In this document: piece by piece, positions 17,108 through 26,563 of the stretch
Numbering within the stretch: the stretch's first letter is position 1
Layout: every line of letters starts with the position of its first letter
Origin: Polaromonas sp.
Lineage (GTDB): Bacteria; Pseudomonadota; Gammaproteobacteria; Burkholderiales; Burkholderiaceae_C
DNA length: 64,000 bases
Reading direction: 5' to 3'
NCBI GenBank assembly: GCA_030654695.1
Contig: JAURWY010000017.1
Span: 124,001 to 188,000 of the forward strand
The notes under the pieces: model-generated
What the model was told of the DNA's origin: nothing
Database searches by the model: none
Seen by the model: only the letters and a program-made list of their open reading frames with translations
Position numbers and translations under genes: made by a program

Positions 17108-18034
17108 CTAATTAGAATTGCGATTAGTTTTCTCTGCGCCGATCCATCTGCCTGAACTAAGGCAGTTCTGTAAGGTCTCGACAAGCGCTCGCCTACACTC
17201 CTTGACAGCAGGAGAATGAAAACGCGCTTCGTTTTCAAATAATGCCCACGTCAAGTACAAACTTTTAATCGGTGACCAGCTTATCTCGTGGTCATCTTTT
17301 ATGTTGATGACCGCGCAGGCTGGCACAACAGTGAATGCCAAATTCTGACTGGCTACGTTCATGCAAAGACCCAAGGTGTCGACTTGCATCGCCAGCTTAA
17401 ATTTTAATGATTGGCGCTGTAGCGAGTGCTCAATAAGTTGTCGGATGGCATTGGGTTTGCTCGGCAAAACGAGCTTAATGCCGTTCAGTTTCTGAAGATC
17501 TACGGGGATGGTCGAGTCAAGTCGCTCCGATTTATGGCCAACAAGTAACAGTGGCTCTCGAATCAGATTCGTCTGGGTGTAGCCGCTAAGTGGAGAGCTG
17601 GAAAATGGAACAATGCATAGGTCTAGCAATCCGGCAATCATGTTTTCTCTGAGTACATGACTGACTCCTTCGTGAATTCTTAAAGTAACGTTGGGCGAAC
17701 CGGTCATGATTCGCTTGATCAATTCAGACGTGATCACTTCTTGCCAAGAGGGTGGAATACCCAACGCCACTTGCCCTGATGTTTCACCCAGTTGTTCTTT
17801 TAGCAAAGCAAACTGCGCTAGTAGAGGGCGAGCTCTTTCGGACAGAAGGCGGCCGGCATCGGTCAATCGCACCCCACCCTGACTGCGCGTGAACAACACG
17901 GCACCGATCTCATGCTCCAAGGAGCTGATGATCCGCGAGAGTGAGGGCTGGGAGATATTGAGATCACCTGCGGCCTTATTGATGCTGCCGAACTCGACAA
18001 CACGCAAAAAAAATTCAATTGATTTGGAGTCCAT
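17108..18034 (-). CDS. LysR-family transcriptional regulator
   Basis: 308 residues from ATG 18034 (the frame extends three codons to a TTG). N-terminal winged HTH, residues 1-60: FFLRVVEFGSINKAAGDLNI, then SQPSLSRIISSLEHEIG, LFTR and LTDAGRLL, as in LysR/CbsR-type regulators. The effector domain is in the rest (LGIPPSWQEVI, then VPFSSSPL and VVPACAVI). It is divergently placed against the FAD-monooxygenase operon with 128 nt between starts, the classic LysR layout, so it most likely activates that operon in response to a pathway intermediate. The effector is unknown. Confidence 0.92.
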   Translation of the reverse strand: MDSKSIEFFLRVVEFGSINKAAGDLNISQPSLSRIISSLEHEIGAVLFTRSQGGVRLTDAGRLLSERARPLLAQFALLKEQLGETSGQVALGIPPSWQEVITSELIKRIMTGSPNVTLRIHEGVSHVLRENMIAGLLDLCIVPFSSSPLSGYTQTNLIREPLLLVGHKSERLDSTIPVDLQKLNGIKLVLPSKPNAIRQLIEHSLQRQSLKFKLAMQVDTLGLCMNVASQNLAFTVVPACAVINIKDDHEISWSPIKSLYLTWALFENEARFHSPAVKECRRALVETLQNCLSSGRWIGAEKTNRNSN

Positions 18035-18162
18035 GACGTTCAACTAAAAATGAATAACAAGTATAGCTGTACAGCATTATTCGAGTAGCTTTGTTATCGA
18101 TAAGATTCTCAAAATTCGTGACAAAACTTCACGTAATTCTGAAATTTCTTGAGGAACTAGGC
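18035..18162. promoter_or_regulatory. Divergent promoter region of lysR and the catabolic operon
   Basis: 128 nt containing a 7-bp dyad ATAACAA/TTGTTAT (18054-18060 and 18091-18097) and a perfect 10-bp palindrome GCTGTACAGC (18066-18075) centred between the starts. LysR proteins bind interrupted dyads of the T-N11-A type in such positions. A ribosome site GAGG precedes ATG 18163. Site assignment is inference. Confidence 0.45.
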
Positions 18163-19308
18163 ATGAAAGTAAGAATTCTTGGTGCTGGACCTGCCGGCTT
18201 GTATTTGGCGGCCTTGATGAAGCGGGATGACCCCAGCCATGACATTGAAATCTTTGAGCGCAATCCACGCAATGCGACATGGGGATTTGGGGTCGTCTTT
18301 TCTGATCGCGCCTTGGAATTCCTGAAGGCTGATGACCAATCACTCTATGAATACTTGACTCCTCATTTGGAGACGTGGCCTGAGATCACAGTTGTGCACA
18401 ACGACACGCGAATCCCAGTCGCAGGTAACGGGTTTTCTTCAATCGGCAGGCTTGAACTTCTGACCCTGTTGTACGAGTACGTTGAGAGGCTTGGCATCAA
18501 GATTCACTTCGAAGCCGAAATCACTTCGCTTGACCAGCTTGGCCAAGCTGATTTGCTTGTCGGTGCAAACGGGGCGTTTTCGTGGGTGCGTGAAGAAAAC
18601 CAAGATAAATTTGGCACGACAGTGGACTGGCGTCCGAACCATTTCATTTGGTACGGAACGACCAAAGCATTCAACAGCCTGACTCTGACATTCCGGGAAA
18701 CTGAAGTGGGTGTCTTCTGCGCTCATCACTACCGCTATCAAGAAGACCGCAGTACCTTTTTGGTAGAGGTTGATGATGAGACATGGCGACGTGTTGGATT
18801 TGATCAGATGTCTCCTGAAGACACGATCAAATACTGTGAAGATGTTTTTGCCAAGGACTTAGCAGGTCATTCGATCATTGCCAATAACTCCCACTGGAGG
18901 CAGTTCCCTGTAATTTGGAATGAGCGCTGGAGTTTTGATAACGTCGTCTTACTTGGTGACGCATTGAGAACCGCTCATTTCTCCATCGGATCAGGCACGC
19001 GATTGGCGATGGAAGACTCTGTCGCTTTGTTCAAGGCTTTGAAGAATCACAAGAACGACATCAAGGCTGCCTTGCAGTATTTTCAAGAGCTGCGCGTCCC
19101 TCCAATGAAGAAGATCTGGGATGCTGCGAACGTCAGCATTCACTGGTACGAGGAAATGAACAAACTGGTGAGGGAATTAACACCAGTGGAATTTGCCTAC
19201 AGCTACATGACTCGAACTGGCCGCGTGAGCCACGCTGATATTAAGCAGCGTGACCCCCAACTTGCGAAAGCGTATGAACAGCTCCATCCTGAAGCTTTTC
19301 AACAATAG
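18163..19308 (+). CDS. FAD-dependent monooxygenase, salicylyl-CoA/aminobenzoyl-CoA hydroxylase-like
   Basis: 381 residues from ATG 18163 (GAGG at 18151); the frame to 18091 is leader. Rossmann FAD motif GAGPAG (7-12), WGFGVVFSD near 43, and the second FAD motif GDALRTAHFSIGSGTRLAME near 265-285 match single-component aromatic-CoA hydroxylases (salicylyl-CoA 5-hydroxylase; N-terminal half of 2-aminobenzoyl-CoA monooxygenase). These hydroxylate an aromatic acyl-CoA using NAD(P)H and O2 in the cytoplasm. First gene of the operon, with an acyl-CoA synthetase downstream that could make the CoA substrate. The exact substrate is unknown. Confidence 0.85.
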   Translation: MKVRILGAGPAGLYLAALMKRDDPSHDIEIFERNPRNATWGFGVVFSDRALEFLKADDQSLYEYLTPHLETWPEITVVHNDTRIPVAGNGFSSIGRLELLTLLYEYVERLGIKIHFEAEITSLDQLGQADLLVGANGAFSWVREENQDKFGTTVDWRPNHFIWYGTTKAFNSLTLTFRETEVGVFCAHHYRYQEDRSTFLVEVDDETWRRVGFDQMSPEDTIKYCEDVFAKDLAGHSIIANNSHWRQFPVIWNERWSFDNVVLLGDALRTAHFSIGSGTRLAMEDSVALFKALKNHKNDIKAALQYFQELRVPPMKKIWDAANVSIHWYEEMNKLVRELTPVEFAYSYMTRTGRVSHADIKQRDPQLAKAYEQLHPEAFQQ

Positions 19309-19331
19309 TGAGTGTTACCGAGGGTAAGCGA

Positions 19332-19829
19332 ATGAATAGCGTAAATCAGATTTTGAACGCAGCCGATGCTGTGAGTAAGGTTGGTCAGACCTTGGGCGTG
19401 AGCGGCTGGCATTCGGTCGATCAGCAATCGATCGATGCGTTTGGCTCACTCACCGGAGACCAGCAGTGGTTGCATACCGATCCTGTCAGAGCAAAACAAG
19501 GTCCGTTTGGCGACTGTGTCGCTCATGGACTTTATACGCTGAGTCTTGCTGGGGGTGGCTTATTTCATGAAACTGTCCGCACGAGTGCTCGGACCGGAGT
19601 GAACTACGGTTGCAACCGAGTTCGATATCCCGCTCCATTATTGGTTGGGAAACGCGTAAGAGGCCACACCGTCCTAAAGATTGCAGAGCCACTGCCTGAA
19701 GAGGGGGTTCAACTCGTTGTGGAAGTCACCGTCGAGATCGAGTCTGAACATAAACCTGCATGCGTAGCCGAGTTCATCGTTCGGTACTTTTTTGACAATC
19801 CGACGAACTTTTCGTTATCCAAAATATGA
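19332..19829 (+). CDS. MaoC-like acyl-CoA hydratase/dehydratase
   Basis: 165 residues; ATG 19332 has GAGGGTAAG upstream, preferred over the GTG at 19308. The single hotdog domain carries the hydratase-2 motif: FGSLTGDQQWLHTDPVRA then FGDCVAHGLYTLSL, with the catalytic Asp/His pair. It adds water to, or removes water from, an enoyl-CoA. It follows the monooxygenase by 23 nt and precedes the BKACE gene by 92 nt. Substrate inferred to be a CoA intermediate of the same pathway. Confidence 0.85.
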   Translation: MNSVNQILNAADAVSKVGQTLGVSGWHSVDQQSIDAFGSLTGDQQWLHTDPVRAKQGPFGDCVAHGLYTLSLAGGGLFHETVRTSARTGVNYGCNRVRYPAPLLVGKRVRGHTVLKIAEPLPEEGVQLVVEVTVEIESEHKPACVAEFIVRYFFDNPTNFSLSKI

Positions 19830-19921
19830 ATAGCCCATATTCAAGATCGCCATTATTCAGATAACAACCTGCTCTGTAGCATTCATTCAGCAACATATTT
19901 CGCAACGAAAAGGAAAGATCC

Positions 19922-20818
19922 ATGACTAAGCCGAAGGTAATTATTACAGTAGCGCCGACGGGTGGAATGGCGAACAAATCGCAGAATCCAAACCTCCCCA
20001 CCCAGCCCAAAGAAATTGCAGAAGACACATACCGGTGTTTCAACGCAGGTGCATCGGTTGTAGCCGTGCATGCTCGCCGAGTTGACGATGAAGCTACATG
20101 CAACCCTGCGGTGTACAGCGAAATCAACAATCTGATTCGCAACAAGTGCGACATCATTCTTAACAACTCCACGGGCGGCGGCATCAACGGTGACATGGTC
20201 CATCCAGTTGGTAACTCCGAGTATTGGGAGATTCGCTGGGATGAGCGTCTCAAAGGGATGGAGGGAGAAGGAGTGGAAATGTGCACCTTGGACGCACAGA
20301 CTGTAGTCGCAAGCTTCGGTGGTAAAGAGATCTTAGTTGCCACTACACCAACTAGGATTCGCACCCTGGCACAGATGATGAAAGCCCGAGGCATCAAGCC
20401 AGAATGGGAAGTATTTGGTCTTTCAGACATTGTTCAAGATGTCAGTAAGGTCATTGCTGAAGGCTATGACGATGAGCCCTACTTCATCAACATAGTTCTT
20501 GGAATAAATGCGTTCCAAGGCGCTTTGCCATACACCCCAAAAATTCTTCAGACGATGGTTGAGCATCTTCCCAAGAAAAGCGTTTTCAATGTCAGCGCTA
20601 TCGGCTCCGCACAATTGCCTGCAGCGGTGAACTCTTTACTGCTAGGGGGACATGTTCGCGTGGGTCTTGAGGACAACCTTTATTACGAGCAGGGAGTACT
20701 GGCAACAAACCTCCAATTGGTGGAGCGTCTTGTGCGCATTGTTCGCGAAATGGGGTATGAGCCTGCCACTCCTGAAGAAGCTCGCCAGATCATGGGCATG
20801 CGTCCACTGCGCAAGTAA
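19922..20818 (+). CDS. BKACE (DUF849) beta-keto acid cleavage enzyme, atypical metal motif
   Basis: 298 residues. TIM-barrel DUF849 protein: [10 protein letters not shown] start, NNSTGGG near 81-87, [11 protein letters not shown] near 227 (metal-ligand Glu). Known BKACEs condense a beta-keto acid with acetyl-CoA to give acetoacetate plus a new acyl-CoA. Their zinc is held by His-x-His and Glu. Here the segment reads VVAVHARR: the first His is Ala48 (codon GCC at 20063-20065), only His50 remains, and R52-R53 follow. This points to an uncharacterised subgroup or altered metal binding. It is paired, 9 nt apart, with a carnitine-dehydrogenase-like gene, as in carnitine operons. Confidence 0.88.
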   Translation: MTKPKVIITVAPTGGMANKSQNPNLPTQPKEIAEDTYRCFNAGASVVAVHARRVDDEATCNPAVYSEINNLIRNKCDIILNNSTGGGINGDMVHPVGNSEYWEIRWDERLKGMEGEGVEMCTLDAQTVVASFGGKEILVATTPTRIRTLAQMMKARGIKPEWEVFGLSDIVQDVSKVIAEGYDDEPYFINIVLGINAFQGALPYTPKILQTMVEHLPKKSVFNVSAIGSAQLPAAVNSLLLGGHVRVGLEDNLYYEQGVLATNLQLVERLVRIVREMGYEPATPEEARQIMGMRPLRK

Positions 20819-20827
20819 GGCGACACG

Positions 20828-21805
20828 ATGAGCAGAGCAAATTGCATTGAGCCAAAAAAAATTCAATCTATAGCAGTCATAGGCACCGGATCGGTCGGGG
20901 CGAGTTGGGCCACTCTATTCCTTGCTAAAGGCATCAGAGTTTATGCCTATGACAAGCATCCAGATTCTGAGCAAAAAACGAAAGCGTTTGTTAAATCTGC
21001 ATGGCCCGCTTTGCATGAGTTAGGAGTTACTGCTCTTGCAGAACCAGACCTCACTCTGCTCTCGTTTGCAAGCACGATCAAAGATGCTGTCTACAGGGCA
21101 GATCTTGTTCAGGAGAACGTCTACGAAGACTTAGAAGTGAAGAGAGAGGTGCTAAAGGAAATTGAATCCGGAATTGCCGACGACACTTTAATCATTTCCA
21201 GTACCGGCGGTATCCCTCCCACTGAGCTACAGAAAGAATGTCGCAATCCAAACAGATTTGTAGTGGTTCACCCATTTAATCCGTCACATTTAATTCCGTT
21301 AGTTGAAGTTGTCGGAGGGATGCAGACTGCACCTGAAGTCATTGATTGGGCAATGGAATTCGCACGTTACATGCAAAAAGAACCGGTGCATGTAAAGCTT
21401 GAAAGCAGCGGGCACTTGACAAACAGACTGCAATTCGCACTGGTTAAGGAAGCGGTGGCGTGCCTAATGGAGGGGGTTGCCTCAGCAAGCGATATTGATC
21501 GTGCAGTTCGCTATGGCTTGGCACCTCGCTGGATGCTTATGGGAAGTCTGCTCACACTGCATCTTGCAGGCGGTCAGGGTGGCATGAAAGGCATCCTGAA
21601 TCACGCAGGTCAAGCAATTGAATCTTGGTGGACGCCACGAGTAGTTCCTAAATTGGATGAAAAGCTCATTGAGCTACTGGGCCAGATTAGCTCAGATGTC
21701 GCCAACCAACAAGATGTACAAGATTGGGTCAAATGGCGGGATGAGCAACTTGTAAATGTTCTAAAGCTGCAAGCGCTATCTCAGAAAACTGAACCCAAAG
21801 AATAA
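20828..21805 (+). CDS. 3-hydroxyacyl-CoA/L-carnitine dehydrogenase-like NAD-dependent dehydrogenase
   Basis: 325 residues. The N-terminal NAD fold begins VIGTGSVGASWATLFLAKG (GxGxxG), with the catalytic VVHPFNPSHLIPLVEVV His near 155 and a C-terminal helical domain with LQFALVKEAVACL. The length and DIDRAVRYGLAPRWMLMG resemble L-carnitine dehydrogenase and lambda-crystallin-like enzymes that oxidise free beta-hydroxy acids. Immediately downstream of the BKACE, so it probably makes the beta-keto substrate that the BKACE cleaves. The substrate need not be carnitine. Confidence 0.85.
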   Translation: MSRANCIEPKKIQSIAVIGTGSVGASWATLFLAKGIRVYAYDKHPDSEQKTKAFVKSAWPALHELGVTALAEPDLTLLSFASTIKDAVYRADLVQENVYEDLEVKREVLKEIESGIADDTLIISSTGGIPPTELQKECRNPNRFVVVHPFNPSHLIPLVEVVGGMQTAPEVIDWAMEFARYMQKEPVHVKLESSGHLTNRLQFALVKEAVACLMEGVASASDIDRAVRYGLAPRWMLMGSLLTLHLAGGQGGMKGILNHAGQAIESWWTPRVVPKLDEKLIELLGQISSDVANQQDVQDWVKWRDEQLVNVLKLQALSQKTEPKE

Positions 21806-21820
21806 GATGGGAAAATAAGC

Positions 21821-22615
21821 ATGAAAGATTGGATTAACAGCATGCCTGAGTGTTTGGCATTAGAGATGCGCGGCACTATCGCCGTTCTAACACTCAACAG
21901 GCCTGAGAAGCGGAACGCATTGAGTGAAGGCTTGGTCTTAGGATTACAGTTTTTCTTCGACACCATTCATTCTGATGTGCAAGCTGTAGTCATGAAGGGA
22001 TCGGGGAGCAACTTTTGTGCAGGGCTGGATTTGAATGAACTGCAAGAAACAAACATCACACAGAGTTTTCACACATCAAAAATTGGTCAGCGTCTGAACG
22101 ATAGCATTCAGTTTTGCAGCGTTCCAGTCATCTCGGTACTCAATGGTGCTGTGATTGGTGGTGGATTAGAGTTGGCTTCAGCCACTCATGTGCGTGTCGC
22201 AGAACCATCCGCCTATTACGCACTTCCGGAAGGCACGCGAGGAATTTTTCTCGGATCTGGTGGGTCAGTGAGATTGCCGCGAATAATCGGGGCTTCTGCA
22301 GTCATTGAAATGATGCTGACAGGTCGCGTTCTAGATGCGCAAGAAGCGCATCATCGGATGAGGTTGACGCATTACCTTGCTGAAGAAGGCGAGGGGTTTG
22401 ATAAGGCTATTACATTGGCCGAAAAAATTACGAAGAACGCACCACTGGCAAACTTTGCTGTGATTCAAGCTATTCCGAGGATCGTTGAACAAGATCCAGC
22501 AGGCGGCCTGTTCACCGAAATGTTGATGGTCGGAATTGCCCAGGATGACGACGAAGCAAAGCGTCGACTGGCTGACTTTCTCGTGCGCAAGCAGGGAAAG
22601 GTGACAAAGGCATGA
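21821..22615 (+). CDS. Enoyl-CoA hydratase/isomerase (crotonase family)
   Basis: 264 residues. Crotonase fold with oxyanion-hole segments GSNFCAGLDLNEL and NGAVIGGGLELASATH; the two Glu positions of enoyl-CoA hydratases are kept (GGLELA and LPEGTRG). It probably hydrates, isomerises or opens a CoA-linked intermediate. Crotonases are too diverse for a firm reaction. It overlaps the acyl-CoA synthetase gene by ATGA. Confidence 0.88.
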   Translation: MKDWINSMPECLALEMRGTIAVLTLNRPEKRNALSEGLVLGLQFFFDTIHSDVQAVVMKGSGSNFCAGLDLNELQETNITQSFHTSKIGQRLNDSIQFCSVPVISVLNGAVIGGGLELASATHVRVAEPSAYYALPEGTRGIFLGSGGSVRLPRIIGASAVIEMMLTGRVLDAQEAHHRMRLTHYLAEEGEGFDKAITLAEKITKNAPLANFAVIQAIPRIVEQDPAGGLFTEMLMVGIAQDDDEAKRRLADFLVRKQGKVTKA

Positions 22616-24192
22616 CTCTCCCTGCTGCTCTTTCTGCAGTTGGTGACGTATTTCGCCATTGGGCTCATGAGCAGCCGCACAAGGTCGCAATCAAAACCAT
22701 CAAAGGGAAAGAGCGCACATTTTTTCAATTGAATGAAAACATCAATCGAATCACTAATCGACTGATAGCTATGGGTGTCAAGCAAGGTGATCGCGTTGCG
22801 ATCTTGTCTCGCAACAGTCCCGAATACATTGAAACATATGGGTTGTCAAAAGCGGGAATCGTTGTTGTTCCTTTAAATTGGCGATTGCAGCCCGACGAAT
22901 TAGTTCGCTTGATAGATCACAGTGAGTCAGTTGCTGTGCTGGTAGAAGACTATTTTTCGGCAACCGGCGATGACCTAATATCAAAGGCCAAGGGGGTCGA
23001 GCACTGGATCACCATCGGAAAAGAGAAGGCTGACTGGCAGAACTATGAGCGACTTCTAAGCTGCGGGTCACCTCGCGATGTAGATGCTGTGGTAACCGGT
23101 AAGGACCCACTTTGCATCATTTACACAAGTGGAACGACTGGATTACCAAAGGGTGTCTCCATTACTCACAGAAGCACTTTGTGCAATGGCCGAGTGGCTG
23201 CCGATGAAATGCTCAAGATCGTGCCCGATGACTGCACCATGGTTGTGATGCCTTTGTTTCATGTTGGCGGAATGTGGTATCACTGCTTCCCTAGTATTGC
23301 ATCTGGATGTACAACACTTATTCTCAATGACTTCAATCCAGAAGTCGTGTTGAGTGCCTTGGTCAAATACAAGATCAGTAATGTGCATCTTGTACCCACC
23401 ATGATTGCGGCTTTGATTAAGCAACCTCAGGCTCGAGTTGTGGATTTGAGTCATGTTCGTTTGATCTTCTACGCGGCTTCATCCATGCCTGTTGCCTTGT
23501 TGAAAGAAACCATGGAAATTTTTTCCAGTTGTGGTTTCGCTCAGGCCTACGGCTCAACCGAGGGCGGCGTTGTGACTGTCTTAGACCCAGAGTCACATCT
23601 CCGTGCAAAAACTTCCATGGGTGAGCACCTACTAGGCTCCTGTGGGCGTCCGATGCAGGATCGGAATGTGCGCATCGTTGACGACGATGAGCGTACCGTT
23701 TCACTTTTCACTGTTGGTGAAATTGAAGTTAAAAGTCCCGGGCTTATGAGCTGCTACTGGCATGACGATGCAAAAACACGAATAGCGATCCACGGTGGCT
23801 GGTTAAAAACTGGCGATATGGGTTACTTCGATGGTGAGGGATTCTTATACATCGTTGACCGACGCAACGACATGATCGTTACAGGCGGTGAAAATGTTTT
23901 CCCCACTGAAGTCGAAGGGATTCTTTACGAAGATCCGGATATTCAAGAGGCCGCTGTCTTTGGCATACCGGATCCCAAATGGGTAGAGACCGTCGTTGCT
24001 GCTGTTGTTCTCAAACAAGGAAAGAGCATTACCAGTGAACAAATTCAGAAGCGTCTGAAGGGAAAAATGGCTGCTTACAAGTGCCCGAAAGAAATTTACA
24101 TCGTTGAGCAGCTTCCGAAGAGCGCTGTTGGAAAAGTGCTTCGGAAAGATCTTCGAAGTAAATATAGCATCGAAGGAGCTTTTACAAAATGA
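22612..24192 (+). CDS. AMP-dependent acyl-CoA synthetase/ligase
   Basis: 526 residues. Full ANL-superfamily set: IIYTSGTTGLPKGVSITH near 170, the AYGSTEGG motif, TGDMGYFDGEG near 400, hinge, and the catalytic Lys of PKSAVGKVLRKDLR near the C-terminus. It activates a carboxylic acid with ATP and CoA and is the likely entry step of the pathway. ATGA overlaps with both neighbours mean tight translational coupling. Confidence 0.92.
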   Translation: MTLPAALSAVGDVFRHWAHEQPHKVAIKTIKGKERTFFQLNENINRITNRLIAMGVKQGDRVAILSRNSPEYIETYGLSKAGIVVVPLNWRLQPDELVRLIDHSESVAVLVEDYFSATGDDLISKAKGVEHWITIGKEKADWQNYERLLSCGSPRDVDAVVTGKDPLCIIYTSGTTGLPKGVSITHRSTLCNGRVAADEMLKIVPDDCTMVVMPLFHVGGMWYHCFPSIASGCTTLILNDFNPEVVLSALVKYKISNVHLVPTMIAALIKQPQARVVDLSHVRLIFYAASSMPVALLKETMEIFSSCGFAQAYGSTEGGVVTVLDPESHLRAKTSMGEHLLGSCGRPMQDRNVRIVDDDERTVSLFTVGEIEVKSPGLMSCYWHDDAKTRIAIHGGWLKTGDMGYFDGEGFLYIVDRRNDMIVTGGENVFPTEVEGILYEDPDIQEAAVFGIPDPKWVETVVAAVVLKQGKSITSEQIQKRLKGKMAAYKCPKEIYIVEQLPKSAVGKVLRKDLRSKYSIEGAFTK

Positions 24193-25334
24193 TTTATGAA
24201 ACTGAAGAGACCAGAGAATATCGTCATCATTTGTCACGATGGGTCGATGAGCGCTTAAAGCCTCGCGCAGAAGAACTTGACAATTCGGGCGAGTTCTCAA
24301 TTGAACTTTTTCGTGAAATTGGTGAGCTCGGCTATCTTGGGACGATGTACTCCGAAGAGGCGGGTGGCAGTGGTCTGAAGAAACCCTATACCTGCTTCAC
24401 AATTCTTTGCGAAGAATTGGCCAGGGCCTCTGTCGGCTTCGCAGCAGGCGTGTGCATGCAGGGCTCCACTTCAACGCATACCTTGCACGCTTGGGGCGAC
24501 GAAGAAGTTAAAACGAACTTTTTTTTGCCCGCCCTTAAAGGGGAAAAAATCGGTGCATTTGCTATCACTGAGCCTAACGCTGGATCCGATGCTGCATCAC
24601 TTAAAACAAAAGCGCAGAAGACTGAGGGAGGGTGGTTACTAAATGGGACCAAAGTTTTTACGACCAATGGAACCGTTGCTGATTTCTTAACCGTAGTGGC
24701 AACAACAGATCCTGCGCTCAAGGCCAAAGGGCTGGAGCTGTTCTTAGTAGACAAGACATCTCCTGGGTTTTCTGTCGGTCGAAAGCTAGACAAATTTTCC
24801 GTGCATTGCTCAGATACAGCCGAGTTGATTTTTGAAAATGTCTTTGTTCCGGATAACCGGCGTTTGAACAATGGTAGCGGTAGTTCTTTCTTGAATGCAT
24901 ACCAAGCATTGACGGTTGACCGAATTTTTACAGCTGCTCTAGCGATTGGTGTTGGTCGTGCCGCCTATGACGCTTCCTTGCAGTACATCCAAGATCGGAA
25001 GCAGTTCGGTCAGCCAGTTGGCAAGTTTCAGGCTGTTCAGTTCAGGCAGGTTGAGATGCTTGCAAAGCTTGAAGCGGCACGCCTCTATACCTATCACGCA
25101 GCTAATTTGGCGGATCAATCCAAGGACATCACGCGTGAAGCCGCATTGGCCAAGATAATTGCAGCTGAAAACTGCAACGAGGTTTGCCATATGGCAATGC
25201 TGAACTATGGGGGGTGGGGATTAATGAATGAATTTCCCGTTCAACGATTCTTGAGAGACTCATATTTCCCCATGGTCGGTGGAGGCACAGGCGACATCAT
25301 GCGAATGATTGTTGCTCGGCAAATAGGTCTGTGA
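24189..25334 (+). CDS. Acyl-CoA dehydrogenase
   Basis: 381 residues with the usual three domains: N-terminal helical (TEETREYRHHLSRWVDERL), beta domain with AITEPNAGSDAASLKTKA (FAD/substrate contacts) and C-terminal helical with QYIQDRKQFGQPVGKFQAVQ. The usual C-terminal Glu in (Y/F)EGT is Gly (VGGGTGDIM), as in members whose catalytic base lies elsewhere. It forms an alpha,beta-double bond in an acyl-CoA and passes electrons to ETF. The ETF genes are not in the window. Confidence 0.92.
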   Translation: MIYETEETREYRHHLSRWVDERLKPRAEELDNSGEFSIELFREIGELGYLGTMYSEEAGGSGLKKPYTCFTILCEELARASVGFAAGVCMQGSTSTHTLHAWGDEEVKTNFFLPALKGEKIGAFAITEPNAGSDAASLKTKAQKTEGGWLLNGTKVFTTNGTVADFLTVVATTDPALKAKGLELFLVDKTSPGFSVGRKLDKFSVHCSDTAELIFENVFVPDNRRLNNGSGSSFLNAYQALTVDRIFTAALAIGVGRAAYDASLQYIQDRKQFGQPVGKFQAVQFRQVEMLAKLEAARLYTYHAANLADQSKDITREAALAKIIAAENCNEVCHMAMLNYGGWGLMNEFPVQRFLRDSYFPMVGGGTGDIMRMIVARQIGL

Positions 25335-25368
25335 CAGCAGAAAAATTTAATTTTAACTAGGAGACAAC

Positions 25369-26502
25369 ATGAAACATAAATCCCTTCTCGCACTTGCACT
25401 GACATCCGTTCTTAGCTTGAGTGCGCATGCTCAAGTCAAAGTTGGTGTCATTACGGGTGCTACCGGTCCAGGTGCTTCTCTGGGTATACCTTATAAAAAT
25501 ACTTTCACGGTTCTTCCCAAAACGCTGGGAGGCCAGACTGTCCAGTACATCATCATGGATGATGGTACTGACCCGACCAATGCGGTGAAGCATGCGCGTA
25601 AATTAATTAGCGAGGACAAAGTTGATCTGATCATTGGATCAAGCAGTGTTCCTGCTGCGACATCAATTACTGACATAGCTGCTGAACTGAAGACCCCACA
25701 AATCGCTCTATCGCCTGTTGGGCCTGCTGCATCGAAGAATCCTTGGGTCTTCACGATTCCCCAGCCAGCCCCCATCATGATGGGAGCAGTAGCAGATCAC
25801 ATGAAGGCCAACAACGTTAAGACTGTCGCCTACATAGGCTTTTCTGATGCTTGGGGAGATTTAGTCCTCAATGGGTTGAAGTCACATGCGGACGCTGCTG
25901 GCATCAAGATAGTTGCTGAAGAGCGTTACGGCCGAAATGACACCTCTGTCGCGGGTCAAACCCTAAAGATACTTTCAACCAGCCCTGACGCTGTTGTAGT
26001 AGGAGGATCGGGCACTCCCGGAGCACTTCCACATGTGACGCTTACTGAGCGTGGCTATAAGGGCAAGGTTTACCACAACCATGGCGTCATTAACAAAGAT
26101 TTTCTGCGTGTTGGCGGCAAGAGTATTGAGGGTGGTTTTGCGCCTACAGGTCCGGTGATGGTGGCCGAACAGCTGCCTGATAGCAATCCGACGAAGAAAC
26201 AGTCATTGGAATTCACTAAGGTCTATGAAGCTGCCTTCGGTGCAGGTAGCCGCAATGCATTCGCCGCATATTCCTACGATGCATACCTATTGGCCAATAG
26301 CGCCGTCGCTGAAGCTGCGAAAAAAGCCAAGACAGGCACCCCTGAGTTTCGGCAGGCACTGCGTGATGCCCTGGAGCGTACTAAGAACGTTAATGGTACC
26401 CATGCTGTTTACAACATGAGTGCCACCGACCACGCTGGCGTCGATTCCCGTGCTCGTGTGCTCGTTGTTATCGAAAATGCTGATTGGAAACTTGTCAAGT
26501 AA
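25369..26502 (+). CDS. Periplasmic binding protein of second branched-chain-type ABC importer
   Basis: 377 residues with AGGAGA before the ATG. Sec signal peptide about 1-22 (LLALALTSVLSLSAHA), then QVKVGVITGATGPGASLGIP of the Peripla_BP_6 fold. Similar proteins bind aromatic or amino acid-like compounds. It is the first transporter gene after the catabolic enzymes, so its ligand should be the pathway substrate. A hairpin in the following gap may lower expression of the permeases relative to this protein. Confidence 0.9.
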   Translation: MKHKSLLALALTSVLSLSAHAQVKVGVITGATGPGASLGIPYKNTFTVLPKTLGGQTVQYIIMDDGTDPTNAVKHARKLISEDKVDLIIGSSSVPAATSITDIAAELKTPQIALSPVGPAASKNPWVFTIPQPAPIMMGAVADHMKANNVKTVAYIGFSDAWGDLVLNGLKSHADAAGIKIVAEERYGRNDTSVAGQTLKILSTSPDAVVVGGSGTPGALPHVTLTERGYKGKVYHNHGVINKDFLRVGGKSIEGGFAPTGPVMVAEQLPDSNPTKKQSLEFTKVYEAAFGAGSRNAFAAYSYDAYLLANSAVAEAAKKAKTGTPEFRQALRDALERTKNVNGTHAVYNMSATDHAGVDSRARVLVVIENADWKLVK

Positions 26503-26518
26503 TTGAAGGATATTAAAT

Positions 26519-26546
26519 AAATCGGGGCAGATTCGCCCCGATTTTT
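26519..26546 (+). terminator. Intercistronic hairpin/attenuator after the binding-protein gene
   Basis: A 10-bp stem AAATCGGGGC/GCCCCGATTT (26519-26528 with 26535-26544), 6-nt loop, five T at 26542-26546. It lies 16 nt after the stop and before livH. Such hairpins typically keep binding-protein mRNA more abundant than permease mRNA. Confidence 0.8.
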
Positions 26547-26563
26547 AATTGATTTAGGAAAAT

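Noticed and set aside
16962..17110. Small ORF of about 46 codons with AAAGGAA upstream
   Set aside because: No recognisable motif and no conserved context; a good ribosome site alone is not enough.
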